From an uncultured Ruminiclostridium sp. (lineage in GTDB: Bacteria; Bacillota; Clostridia; Oscillospirales; Ruminococcaceae): a DNA stretch of 12,223 nt. Positions within the stretch are counted from its first letter, which is position 1. Each line of letters begins with the position of its first letter. The DNA lies in the NCBI GenBank assembly GCA_934462775.1, contig CAKSIR010000065.1, positions 1 through 12,223 of the forward strand, given 5' to 3'. A model generated the notes under the pieces. It was not told the DNA's origin. It saw nothing but the letters and a program-made list of their open reading frames with translations, and made no database searches. Positions 5,113 through 12,217 of this stretch are shown in pieces. Made by a program: the position numbers and the translations under genes.

Positions 5113-7338
5113 AAAAAGGACAGAAAACAATCAAAGACGCAGCCTAAGCAGAATGCTTATATAGAGGGCGCAGGCGTTGTTGCGGAGCAGAACATAGTTT
5201 CAACCCTTGAGGAAAACTATATGCCTTACGCAATGAGCGTTATCGTATCCCGTGCGCTGCCTGAAATTGACGGCTTTAAGCCCTCCCACCGCAAGCTGCT
5301 TTATACCATGTACAAGATGGGGCTGCTTAACGGTGCGAAAACCAAGTCAGCCAACATTGTCGGACAGACAATGCGCCTTAACCCTCACGGCGATGCTGCA
5401 ATTTACGAAACTATGGTGCGTCTTGCAAAGGGCAACGAATCGCTGCTGCACCCCTATGTTGACAGCAAGGGCAACTTCGGCAAGGCTTATTCAAGAGATA
5501 TGGCTTACGCGGCGTCCCGATACACGGAGGCAAAGCTTGACCCGATCTGCAACGAGATTTTCTCCGAAATCGACAAGGATACGGTTGACTTTGTGCCTAA
5601 CTACGACAATTCAACCACCGAGCCGACCCTGCTTCCCGTAAAGTTTCCGTCGGTGCTGGTAAACAACAATATAGGCATTGCCGTTTCCATGGCGAGCAAT
5701 ATCTGCTCGTTCAATCTGTCGGAAATATGCGAAACGACTATCGCTCTGATGAAAGACCCGGAACATGACATTATTTCAACGCTGAAGGCTCCCGACTTTC
5801 CGGGCGGCGGTTACATCATCTATGACGAGGACGAGCTGCGCCGCATTTACAGCACAGGCAGAGGCTCTGTAAAAGTGCGCGCAAAGTATAATTATGACAA
5901 AGAGGCTAACTGCATAGAGGTAACGGAAATTCCGCCTACAACCACTGTCGAGGCGATTATGGACAAGGTTGTTGAGCTTGTAAAGCTTGGCAAAATCAGC
6001 GAAATCTCCGATATGCGCGACGAAACCGACCTGTCGGGCTTAAAGCTTACTTTTGACCTTAAACGCAAGGTTGACCCCGACGCGCTTATGAACAAGCTGT
6101 TCAGACTTACGCCGCTGCAGGACGCATTCTCCTGCAACTTCAACATTCTGATTGCGGGAAATCCGCGTGTAATGGGTGTTTACGAGATACTTAACGAGTG
6201 GATCTCGTTCAGAATAGAGTGCGTTAAGCGCAGAATTTACTTTGAGCTTGCGAAGAAAAAGGACAAGCTGCACCTGCTGCTGGGCTTGCAGAAAATTCTG
6301 CTCGATATTGACAAGGCGATAAAGATAATCCGCGAAACCGAGGAGGAAGCCGAGGTTGTTCCTAACCTTATGATCGGTTTCGGAATTGACGAGGTGCAGG
6401 CGGAATTTGTTGCTGAAATCAAGCTGCGCCATATCAACCGCGAATACATCATGAAGCGCACCGATGAAATTTCCTCTCTTAAGGCGGAAATTGAGGACAT
6501 GGAGGATACTCTCGAAAGTCCGCGCAGAATCAAGGCAGCCATTATCTCCGACCTTAAAGAAATTTCCGAAAAGTACGGTCAGCCGAGAAAATCACTGTTC
6601 ACTTATGTCAATGACGAGGAAGAAGTCGCAGTTGAGGAAGTGGACGATTATCCCGTAACGATTTTCGTTACAAGCGACGGCTATTTCAAGAAAATCACGC
6701 CTCAGTCCCTGCGCATGAGCAGCGAGCAGAAGCTAAAGGAAAACGACAGCGTTGTTCTTGCCGAGGAATGCACCAACCGCGCAGAAATCCTGTTCTTTAC
6801 GGACAAATATCAGGTTTACAAGTCGAGAGTCAACGACTTTGACTGCACAAAGGCGAGCGTACTTGGCGATTATATTCCTGCAAAGCTTGAATTTGACGCA
6901 GGCGAAAAGCTGATTTGCACCGTAATCACGGCGGACTACTCCGAAAACCTTATTCTGTTTTTCAGAAACGGTAAGTGCGCCAAAGTCCCGCTTTCCTCCT
7001 TTGCAACCAAAACAAAGCGCAAAAAGCTTGCAAACGCTTACTGCGACCAGTCTGAGCTTGTTTATATGGGCAAAATCAGGGAGGACGCCGAGTTTGCGCT
7101 TCAGGCGGACACGCTGAAGCTGATGGTGTTCAATACGGCTCTGGTGCTGCCTAAAACAACCCGCGATACACAGGGCGTGCAGGTAATCAGGCTGACAAAG
7201 GGCGCTGTGCTGAAAACCGCAATGCCGCTTGAAAAGGCGGCAAAGCAGATCGAAAATCCCGAACCGTTCAGAGCTAAGGCAATTCCTGTTGCGGGAACGG
7301 CGGTAACGGTCGATCTTGATCAGATTGAGTTTGATTAA
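5110..7338 (+). CDS. Divergent type II topoisomerase subunit A (ParC/GyrA-like)
   Basis: This is the DNA breakage-reunion subunit, partner of the B subunit at 2634-4628. The winged-helix/tower region spans roughly residues 30-490: YMPYAMSVIVSRALPEIDGF, KPSHRKLLYTMYKMGL, then NPHGDAAIYE. The active-site tyrosine is Y138 with R137 in AASRYTEAKL. The Ser of the quinolone-binding site (E. coli GyrA Ser83) is Ala (A96), and the second position is Glu (E100), as in ParC. The C-terminal part (about 525-742) shows about four beta-strand repeats of the GyrA/ParC propeller type, for example VTIFVTSDGYFKKIT and AEILFFTDKYQVYKSR. I find no GyrA box (QRRGGKG-like), which argues for a topo IV-like decatenating or relaxing enzyme rather than a supercoiling gyrase. 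It starts with TTG, 5 bp after the HD gene. At 742 residues it is slightly short for GyrA. No terminator is seen before fhs. Confidence 0.88.
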   Translation: MKKDRKQSKTQPKQNAYIEGAGVVAEQNIVSTLEENYMPYAMSVIVSRALPEIDGFKPSHRKLLYTMYKMGLLNGAKTKSANIVGQTMRLNPHGDAAIYETMVRLAKGNESLLHPYVDSKGNFGKAYSRDMAYAASRYTEAKLDPICNEIFSEIDKDTVDFVPNYDNSTTEPTLLPVKFPSVLVNNNIGIAVSMASNICSFNLSEICETTIALMKDPEHDIISTLKAPDFPGGGYIIYDEDELRRIYSTGRGSVKVRAKYNYDKEANCIEVTEIPPTTTVEAIMDKVVELVKLGKISEISDMRDETDLSGLKLTFDLKRKVDPDALMNKLFRLTPLQDAFSCNFNILIAGNPRVMGVYEILNEWISFRIECVKRRIYFELAKKKDKLHLLLGLQKILLDIDKAIKIIRETEEEAEVVPNLMIGFGIDEVQAEFVAEIKLRHINREYIMKRTDEISSLKAEIEDMEDTLESPRRIKAAIISDLKEISEKYGQPRKSLFTYVNDEEEVAVEEVDDYPVTIFVTSDGYFKKITPQSLRMSSEQKLKENDSVVLAEECTNRAEILFFTDKYQVYKSRVNDFDCTKASVLGDYIPAKLEFDAGEKLICTVITADYSENLILFFRNGKCAKVPLSSFATKTKRKKLANAYCDQSELVYMGKIREDAEFALQADTLKLMVFNTALVLPKTTRDTQGVQVIRLTKGAVLKTAMPLEKAAKQIENPEPFRAKAIPVAGTAVTVDLDQIEFD

Positions 7339-7345
7339 AAAAGGT

Positions 7346-7374
7346 TTGTAATTTGCACGGAAGTGTGCTATAAT
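7346..7374 (+). promoter_or_regulatory. Extended -10 promoter for the fhs operon
   Basis: TTGTAA (7346-7351), a 17-bp spacer and TATAAT (7369-7374), preceded by TGC as an extended -10 element. The start site would lie near 7381 with a leader of about 25 nt holding GGAGGA (7393-7398) 7 nt before the fhs ATG. The -35 box and spacing equal those of the topoisomerase promoter. The spacer contains a short dyad, GCAC (7355-7358) and GTGC (7365-7368). Confidence 0.82.
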
Positions 7375-7405
7375 GTAGGTAAGACTTTTTTCGGAGGAAT
7401 TTATA

Positions 7406-9076
7406 ATGCTGACTGACATAGAAATTGCGCAGAATGCAAAAATGCTAAAAATAAAGGATATTGCCGCAGAGCTTGGAATTGACGAGGAGGAGCTGATTCC
7501 CTACGGTCATTATAAGGCAAAGATTTCGCAGTCCTGTATAAACAGATTAAGCTCAAAGCCTGACAGCAAGCTTGTTCTTGTTACAGCAATCAACCCTACT
7601 CCCGCAGGCGAGGGCAAAACGACCACCAGCGTCGGTCTTGCGCAGGGAATGTACAAGCTTGGAAAAAAGGCTGTTCTTGCGCTTCGCGAGCCATCTCTCG
7701 GTCCTGTTTTCGGAATCAAGGGCGGCGCGGCAGGCGGCGGATATGCGCAGGTTGTTCCTATGGAGGACATCAACCTGCACTTTACAGGCGATATGCACGC
7801 AATCACTTCAGCCAACAACCTCCTTTGCGCGTTGCTCGACAATCATATTCAGCAGGGCAATGCGCTTAATATAGACGGCAGACGCGTTCAGATAAAGCGC
7901 TGCCTCGACATGAACGACAGAGCGCTCCGCAACTGCATTATCGGTCTTGGAGCAAAGGTAGACGGCGTTCCGAGAGAGGATCATTTCTGCATTACGGTTG
8001 CCAGCGAAATTATGGCAATTCTCTGCCTTGCAGACAGTCTTGACGATTTAAAGGCAAGACTTGCCAGAATCCTCGTTGCTTATACATACGATGGCAAGCC
8101 TGTTTACGCAAGGGAGCTTAATGCGGTAGGCGCAATGGCGGCTCTTTTAAAGGACGCAATCAACCCTAACCTTGTTCAGACCCTTGAAAATACTCCCGCA
8201 ATTATACACGGCGGTCCTTTCGCCAACATCGCTCACGGCTGCAACTCGGTAAGAGCCACAAAGCTTGCGATGAAGCTTGGAGATTATGCAATAACCGAGG
8301 CAGGCTTCGGCTCCGATTTAGGCGCTGAAAAGTTCTTCGACATCAAGTGCAGATACGCGGGCTTAAAGCCTGACTGTACGGTTCTTGTTGCAACTATCAG
8401 AGCACTGAAGTACAACGGCGGCGTTCCGAAAACGGAGCTTATGGCGGAAAATGTCGACGCTCTCAAGAAGGGCATTGTGAATTTGCAGACGCATATTGAG
8501 AACCTGAAAAAGTTCGGAGTGCCTGTTGTAGTTGCAATCAACCATTTCTACACCGATACAGAGGCAGAAATTGCGGTTGTTCACGAGTTCTGCGAGAAAA
8601 TGGGCGTTAAGGTTGCATTCTCGGACGTATTCCTCAAAGGCGGCGAGGGCGGAATCGAGCTTGCTAAGGCTGTCGTTGAAACGGTTGAAAGCACAAAATC
8701 CGATTTCAAGACGCTTTACGATGAAAAGCTGCCAATCAAGGAAAAAGTTGCTGCAATTGCAAAGGAAATCTACCGTGCAGACGGTGTAATCTATACAAAG
8801 CAGGCCGAAAAGGCAATTGCTGAAATTGAGGGACTTGGTTTTGGAAATATTCCTGTTTGTGTTGCAAAAACTCAGTATTCGCTGTCAGACGACCCTGCAA
8901 TGCTTGGAAAGCCTGAAAACTTTGAAATCACCGTCCGTGATGTGAAGCTTTCCGCAGGCGCAGGCTTCGTGGTTGTTTATACAGGCGATATTATGACAAT
9001 GCCGGGACTTCCGAAGGTTCCTGCCGCAAACAACATTGACGTTGACAGCGACGGAAATATTACAGGATTATTCTGA
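7406..9076 (+). CDS. fhs: Formate-tetrahydrofolate ligase
   Basis: Fhs (formyltetrahydrofolate synthetase) joins formate to tetrahydrofolate with ATP hydrolysis, giving 10-formyl-THF for purine, fMet-tRNA and methyl-branch one-carbon metabolism. The 556-residue length is that of the monofunctional bacterial enzyme. The nucleotide-binding loop is TPAGEGKT (65-72; K71), followed by the family signature [20 protein letters not shown] and [11 protein letters not shown]. Further conserved stretches include [14 protein letters not shown] in the middle and [14 protein letters not shown] near the end. It is the first gene after a strong promoter and begins with ATG seven bases from GGAGGA. Its TGA overlaps the tsaE ATG by one base. 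In acetogens this is a Wood-Ljungdahl enzyme, but many non-acetogenic Clostridia use it only for formate assimilation, and the window gives no other acetogenesis gene. Confidence 0.98.
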   Translation: MLTDIEIAQNAKMLKIKDIAAELGIDEEELIPYGHYKAKISQSCINRLSSKPDSKLVLVTAINPTPAGEGKTTTSVGLAQGMYKLGKKAVLALREPSLGPVFGIKGGAAGGGYAQVVPMEDINLHFTGDMHAITSANNLLCALLDNHIQQGNALNIDGRRVQIKRCLDMNDRALRNCIIGLGAKVDGVPREDHFCITVASEIMAILCLADSLDDLKARLARILVAYTYDGKPVYARELNAVGAMAALLKDAINPNLVQTLENTPAIIHGGPFANIAHGCNSVRATKLAMKLGDYAITEAGFGSDLGAEKFFDIKCRYAGLKPDCTVLVATIRALKYNGGVPKTELMAENVDALKKGIVNLQTHIENLKKFGVPVVVAINHFYTDTEAEIAVVHEFCEKMGVKVAFSDVFLKGGEGGIELAKAVVETVESTKSDFKTLYDEKLPIKEKVAAIAKEIYRADGVIYTKQAEKAIAEIEGLGFGNIPVCVAKTQYSLSDDPAMLGKPENFEITVRDVKLSAGAGFVVVYTGDIMTMPGLPKVPAANNIDVDSDGNITGLF

Positions 9077-9504
9077 TGGAAAAATACATATCCCATTCCG
9101 CAGAGGAAACAATGGCAATAGCCGAAAAATTTGCGGAACAGCTGAAAAGCGGAGATACGGTGCTTTACACAGGCGAAATGGGCGCAGGAAAAACTCATTT
9201 CACAAAAGGCATTGCAAAGCACTTCGGCGTTGACGAGGAGGTAACAAGTCCAACGTTCGCTCTTGTAAACGAGTATATCGGAAAGCCCTCCGTGTTTCAC
9301 TTCGACCTTTTCAGAATTAACAGCTACGACGATTTATATGCTATCGGGTTCTTCGATTACCTCGACCGTGACGGAATACTTGCGGTTGAATGGAGCGAAA
9401 ACATCGACGGACTTGCAGACAATCTTGAAAGCGTGTTTTTTGTCGATATAAAAAAGCTTGATGAAAATTCAAGAGAAATCACTATTTCACGAAAAGAAAA
9501 CTGA
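9076..9504 (+). CDS. tsaE: tRNA t6A modification ATPase TsaE
   Basis: TsaE is the small P-loop ATPase that drives turnover of the TsaB-TsaD complex making N6-threonylcarbamoyladenosine at position 37 of ANN-decoding tRNAs. The Walker A loop is GEMGAGKTH (33-41; K39). The switch region TSPTFALVNEY (57-67), HFDLFR (75-80) and VEWSE (104-108) match the family. At 142 residues it is normal length. The ATG overlaps the fhs stop (TGATG), and CAGGA lies 8 nt upstream, inside fhs. It is followed one base after its stop by tsaB, so the two are translationally coupled. TsaD and RimI, common neighbours in Firmicutes, are absent from the window. Confidence 0.95.
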   Translation: MEKYISHSAEETMAIAEKFAEQLKSGDTVLYTGEMGAGKTHFTKGIAKHFGVDEEVTSPTFALVNEYIGKPSVFHFDLFRINSYDDLYAIGFFDYLDRDGILAVEWSENIDGLADNLESVFFVDIKKLDENSREITISRKEN

Positions 9505-9505
9505 T

Positions 9506-10201
9506 ATGAGAATTTTAGGAATTGATACAAGCGCGGGAGTCGCTTCCTGTGCAGTGTGCGAAACAGGCGAAAATCCAAAGGTGCTGGCAAGCGGTTACAT
9601 CAACACAAGGCTGAACCACTCCCAGACCCTTGTGCCTTTAATGGAGAATATGCTGAAAAGCGCCGAGATTGACATTGAAAGCATTGACGCGCTGGCTGTT
9701 TCCAACGGTCCGGGTTCATTTACGGGGCTAAGGATAGGCGTTTCCGCCATAAAGGGCATTGCCTTTGCGGCAAATAAGCCGTGCATTGCGGTTTCGTCCC
9801 TTGAAGCAATGGCTTATAACTGTCAGCTTCATAACGGCGTTGTCTGCGCGGTAATGGACGCGCGCTGCAATCAGGTCTATAATGCACTTTTCAAGGCTGA
9901 TAACGGCAATATACAACGTATATGCGAGGACAGAGCGCTGTTCATTCCTGAGCTTGCAGAGGAGCTTAAAGGCTGCGGTGAGGAAATTCTCCTTGTAGGC
10001 GACGGCGCCGACCTTACCTACAAAACAATCAACGGCGAGAAAATCAGGCTTGCGCCGCCGCCGCTGAAATATCAAAATGCGGTAAGCGTCTGCTTCGCTG
10101 CTGAAAACGGCAGAGAAATATCGGCAAAGGAGCTTATGCCAAGCTATCTCAGACTGCCTCAGGCGGAACGTGAAAGACTGGCTAAAATAAACAAACAGTG
10201 A
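9506..10201 (+). CDS. tsaB: tRNA t6A modification scaffold protein TsaB
   Basis: TsaB is a catalytically inactive ASKHA-fold paralogue of TsaD; it dimerises with TsaD and is needed for t6A37 synthesis. The ATG at 9506 gives MRILGIDTS, the standard family N-terminus. A TTG at 9458 would add 16 unrelated residues overlapping tsaE and is not preferred. Visible landmarks are HSQTLVP (38-44), GPGSFTGLRIG (68-78), MDARCNQVYNAL (127-138) and the C-terminal MPSYLRLPQAER. Length is 231 residues, typical. The Shine-Dalgarno is weak (A/G-rich GAAAAGAAAA), consistent with coupling to tsaE, whose stop is one base away. Twenty bases separate it from rpiB. Confidence 0.94.
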   Translation: MRILGIDTSAGVASCAVCETGENPKVLASGYINTRLNHSQTLVPLMENMLKSAEIDIESIDALAVSNGPGSFTGLRIGVSAIKGIAFAANKPCIAVSSLEAMAYNCQLHNGVVCAVMDARCNQVYNALFKADNGNIQRICEDRALFIPELAEELKGCGEEILLVGDGADLTYKTINGEKIRLAPPPLKYQNAVSVCFAAENGREISAKELMPSYLRLPQAERERLAKINKQ

Positions 10202-10221
10202 GAACGAAAGAGGGTTAAAAG

Positions 10222-10659
10222 ATGATAGCTATTGGCTGCGACCACGGCGGATATGCATTAAAGCTTGAGCTTATCAAGTACCTTAAGGAGCATAATATCG
10301 AATTTACCGACTACGGCTGCAACGGGGAACCGGTTGATTATCCCGATATTGCAGAAAAGGTATGTAAGGAAATTGTTGCGGGAAAGGCTGAAAAGGGCGT
10401 GCTGATCTGCGGCACGGGAATCGGCATTTCCATGGCTGCAAACAAGATAAAAGGCATCAGAGCAGCGCTTTGCAGCGACTGGTATTCAGCAAAATACACA
10501 AGGCTTCACAACGACGCAAACGTAATCTGCATGGGCGGAAGAACAATCGGTCCCGGACTTGCGGCGGAGCTGCTTGACGTATTTTTAAACACGGAATTTG
10601 AGGGCGGACGTCATGCCGTTCGAGTTGATAAAATAAAAAAATTAGAGGAGGACAAATAA
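10222..10659 (+). CDS. rpiB: Ribose-5-phosphate isomerase B
   Basis: RpiB (RpiB/LacA/LacB family) interconverts ribulose 5-phosphate and ribose 5-phosphate in the non-oxidative pentose phosphate pathway. The N-terminal [11 protein letters not shown] (4-14) supplies the D7-H8 pair of the active site. C63 in [10 protein letters not shown] matches the catalytic-base cysteine of bacterial RpiB, and the TRLHNDANV stretch (H96, N97) also belongs to the conserved core. At 145 residues it is full length. The ATG follows AAAGAGGG at suitable spacing. It sits one base upstream of upp, a pairing that makes biochemical sense because ribose 5-phosphate is the precursor of PRPP, the cosubstrate of Upp. The related allose and galactose 6-phosphate isomerases cannot be strictly excluded, but no sugar-uptake genes are nearby. 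Confidence 0.95.
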   Translation: MIAIGCDHGGYALKLELIKYLKEHNIEFTDYGCNGEPVDYPDIAEKVCKEIVAGKAEKGVLICGTGIGISMAANKIKGIRAALCSDWYSAKYTRLHNDANVICMGGRTIGPGLAAELLDVFLNTEFEGGRHAVRVDKIKKLEEDK

Positions 10660-10660
10660 A

Positions 10661-11299
10661 ATGTCTAACAAGCTACACATTTGCGATCATCCGCTGGTAC
10701 AGCATAAGGTATCGCTTCTCCGCGACAAGAACACAGGTTCAAAGGAATTCAGAGAGCTGGTTTCCGAGGTTGCAATGCTAATGAGCTATGAGGCTACAAG
10801 GGATCTGCCGCTTAAGCAGGTTGAAATTCAAACTCCTATTTCCATTGCAAAAACAAACGTAATTTCAGGCCGTAAGGTTGCGTTTATTCCGATTCTTCGC
10901 GCAGGCTTAGGCATGGTTGAGGGTGCAATTTCACTTGTTCCTGCCGCAAAGATTGGTCATATCGGCATTTGCCGCGATGACGAAACAAACGACGGTTCGG
11001 TTCATGTTTATTACAGCAAGCTTCCTTTCGACATCAAGGAGCGTGACGTTATCGTAATGGACTTAATGCTCGGCACAGGCAAGACCGCTATTAAGGCAAT
11101 CGAAAACATTAAGGAATCAGGCGCACATTCAATCAAGCTTATGGTTGTTGTTGCCTGCCCTGAGGGTGTAAAGGCAGTTCAGGAAGCTTATCCTGACGTT
11201 GAAATTTACTGCGGCGCGCTTGACGACGGTCTGAACGACGATCTGTATATTGTTCCAGGTATCGGCGACGGCGGCGACAGAATTTTCGGCACAAAGTAA
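10661..11299 (+). CDS. upp: Uracil phosphoribosyltransferase
   Basis: Upp converts uracil and PRPP to UMP and pyrophosphate, the main pyrimidine salvage step. The type I phosphoribosyltransferase PRPP loop is [12 protein letters not shown] (132-143), where many relatives have VDPMLATGGSA; the hydrophobic lead and TG core are kept. [11 protein letters not shown] (78-88), CRDDETN (104-110) and the uracil-binding C-terminus [17 protein letters not shown] (196-212) are clear. Length of 212 is normal. AGGAGG (10646-10651) lies 9 nt before the ATG, within the end of rpiB. It is the last gene before a strong terminator. Upp genes in Firmicutes are sometimes controlled by PyrR, but no PyrR-type leader is seen here. 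Confidence 0.97.
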   Translation: MSNKLHICDHPLVQHKVSLLRDKNTGSKEFRELVSEVAMLMSYEATRDLPLKQVEIQTPISIAKTNVISGRKVAFIPILRAGLGMVEGAISLVPAAKIGHIGICRDDETNDGSVHVYYSKLPFDIKERDVIVMDLMLGTGKTAIKAIENIKESGAHSIKLMVVVACPEGVKAVQEAYPDVEIYCGALDDGLNDDLYIVPGIGDGGDRIFGTK

Positions 11300-11305
11300 T
11301 AAATC

Positions 11306-11338
11306 AAACTCCTGCGGTTATGTTCGCAGGAGTTTTTT
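11306..11338 (+). terminator. Strong intrinsic terminator after upp
   Basis: An 11-bp perfect stem, AAACTCCTGCG (11306-11316) with CGCAGGAGTTT (11325-11335), has an 8-nt loop and is followed by a six-T run (11333-11338). It sits just after the upp stop and should end the fhs-tsaE-tsaB-rpiB-upp transcript. Confidence 0.92.
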
Positions 11339-11350
11339 AGGAAATATATA

Positions 11351-12124
11351 ATGGAAATACTTATTTACATAATTGCAGGTCTGGGAGCAGGCCTCGGAAC
11401 AGGCTTTGCGGGAATGAGCGCGGCGGCTGTTATAAGTCCTATGCTGATAACGTTTCTTGGCATGGATCCATATCTTGCGGTAGGTATTGCTTTGGCAAGC
11501 GATGTGCTGGCAAGCGCGGTTTCAGCCTATACCTATGGCAGGAACAAAAACCTTGATATAAAGAACGGCATAATAATGATGATTGCCGTGCTGTGTTTCA
11601 CAATGGTGGGCAGCTATATTGCAAGCATTGTTCCTAAAGCCGCAATGGGCAGCTTTTCAACGGTAATGACCCTGCTTCTCGGCGTCAAGTTCATAGTAAA
11701 GCCTGTTGTTGCGCCTAAAGCAAGGTTTGAAAACGCAACTGCTAAGCAAAAGGCAGTGCGTTCGGTTCTTTGCGGAGCGTTGGTCGGCTTTATCTGCGGC
11801 TTTATCGGCGCAGGCGGTGGAATGATGATGCTGCTTGTGTTGACGTCGGTGCTTGGCTACGAGTTAAAAACAGCGGTAGGAACAAGCGTGTTCATCATGG
11901 CTGCAACCGCTCTGACAGGCTCGGTAAGTCACTTCGCAATAGGCGGAATGCCTGACATAACCGCGCTGACAGTCTGCATTATAAGCACGTTGGTGTTCGC
12001 GCTTATTGCGTCGGTTATCGCAAACAAGGTATCGGCGAAAACCCTTAACCGCGCAACAGGCGTGGTGCTTGTAGTGCTTGGCGCGGCAATTCTTGCGGTA
12101 AATATAATGAATCCCTCTCATTAA
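11351..12124 (+). CDS. TauE/SafE-family membrane transporter (DUF81)
   Basis: A 257-residue integral membrane protein of the TauE/SafE (sulfite exporter-like, former DUF81) family. It has about seven or eight hydrophobic segments and an internal duplication: GAGLGTGFAGMSAAA near residues 12-26 is echoed by VGFICGFIGAGGGMM near 145-159, each followed by a polar-lined helix and a GI/GT-S segment. This two-repeat plan is the family hallmark. Characterised relatives have been linked to export of sulfite, sulfoacetate or other organic anions, but the substrate cannot be read from sequence and no sulfur genes are in the window. The ATG at 11351 has AGGA 8 nt upstream. Only 12 bp separate the upp terminator from the ATG, and no convincing promoter lies between them, so expression may rely on read-through or on a promoter inside upp. 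Confidence 0.88.
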   Translation: MEILIYIIAGLGAGLGTGFAGMSAAAVISPMLITFLGMDPYLAVGIALASDVLASAVSAYTYGRNKNLDIKNGIIMMIAVLCFTMVGSYIASIVPKAAMGSFSTVMTLLLGVKFIVKPVVAPKARFENATAKQKAVRSVLCGALVGFICGFIGAGGGMMMLLVLTSVLGYELKTAVGTSVFIMAATALTGSVSHFAIGGMPDITALTVCIISTLVFALIASVIANKVSAKTLNRATGVVLVVLGAAILAVNIMNPSH

Positions 12125-12136
12125 CGAGAGGGGTTT
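12110..12136 (+). terminator. Weak terminator-like hairpin over the TauE/SafE stop codon
   Basis: CCCTCTC (12113-12119) and GAGAGGG (12126-12132) form a perfect 7-bp stem that can extend by a wobble and two A-T pairs. The 6-nt loop ATTAAC contains the TAA stop codon. Only TTT follows, so as an intrinsic terminator it is poor; ribosomes finishing the gene would also disturb the stem. Confidence 0.45.
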
Positions 12137-12172
12137 ACAGACCGTTGAAAAAGTCAAATTTAAAGTTTAGGT

Positions 12173-12217
12173 CAAGCCTTTTCAAAGGCTTGCAGGTTCT
12201 TAGGGCAGCGCCCTAAG
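12173..12217. repeat. Tandem perfect hairpins, possible intergenic repeat element
   Basis: Two perfect palindromic stems lie in 45 bases. The first is CAAGCCTTT (12173-12181) with AAAGGCTTG (12184-12192) around a 2-nt TC centre. The second is CTTAGGGC (12199-12206) with GCCCTAAG (12210-12217) around AGC. Neither is followed by a T-run within the window, so they do not look like ordinary terminators. TTGAAAA at 12145-12151 is also complementary to TTTTCAA at 12179-12185, allowing an alternative fold. The compact double-hairpin form resembles REP- or MITE-like interspersed elements, but only one copy is in this window, which ends inside or just after it. Confidence 0.4.

Noticed and set aside
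2634..7338. Topoisomerase plus HD cluster as a phage-defence or toxin system
   Set aside because: Both subunits have intact catalytic motifs and full length, the setting is housekeeping genes, and there is no nuclease, reverse transcriptase, sensor or mobile-element signature.
7339..7405. Possible tetrahydrofolate riboswitch or other structured leader before fhs
   Set aside because: The gap is 67 bp and the promoter leaves only about 25 nt of leader, too short for a folate riboswitch; no such fold is visible.
6733..7419. 228-codon open frame on the minus strand opposite the 3' end of the ParC-like gene
   Set aside because: It is antisense to conserved propeller sequence, lacks a recognisable family and crosses the fhs promoter; its reading reflects codon bias of the sense gene.
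9458..9505. TTG at 9458 as an upstream start for tsaB
   Set aside because: It would add 16 residues with no family similarity and overlap tsaE by 47 bases; the ATG at 9506 gives the standard MRILGIDTS start.
11347..11352. TATAAT overlapping the start codon of the TauE/SafE gene as a promoter
   Set aside because: The corresponding -35 position falls in the upp terminator stem (TCGCAG-like) with no match, and transcription would begin inside the coding sequence.
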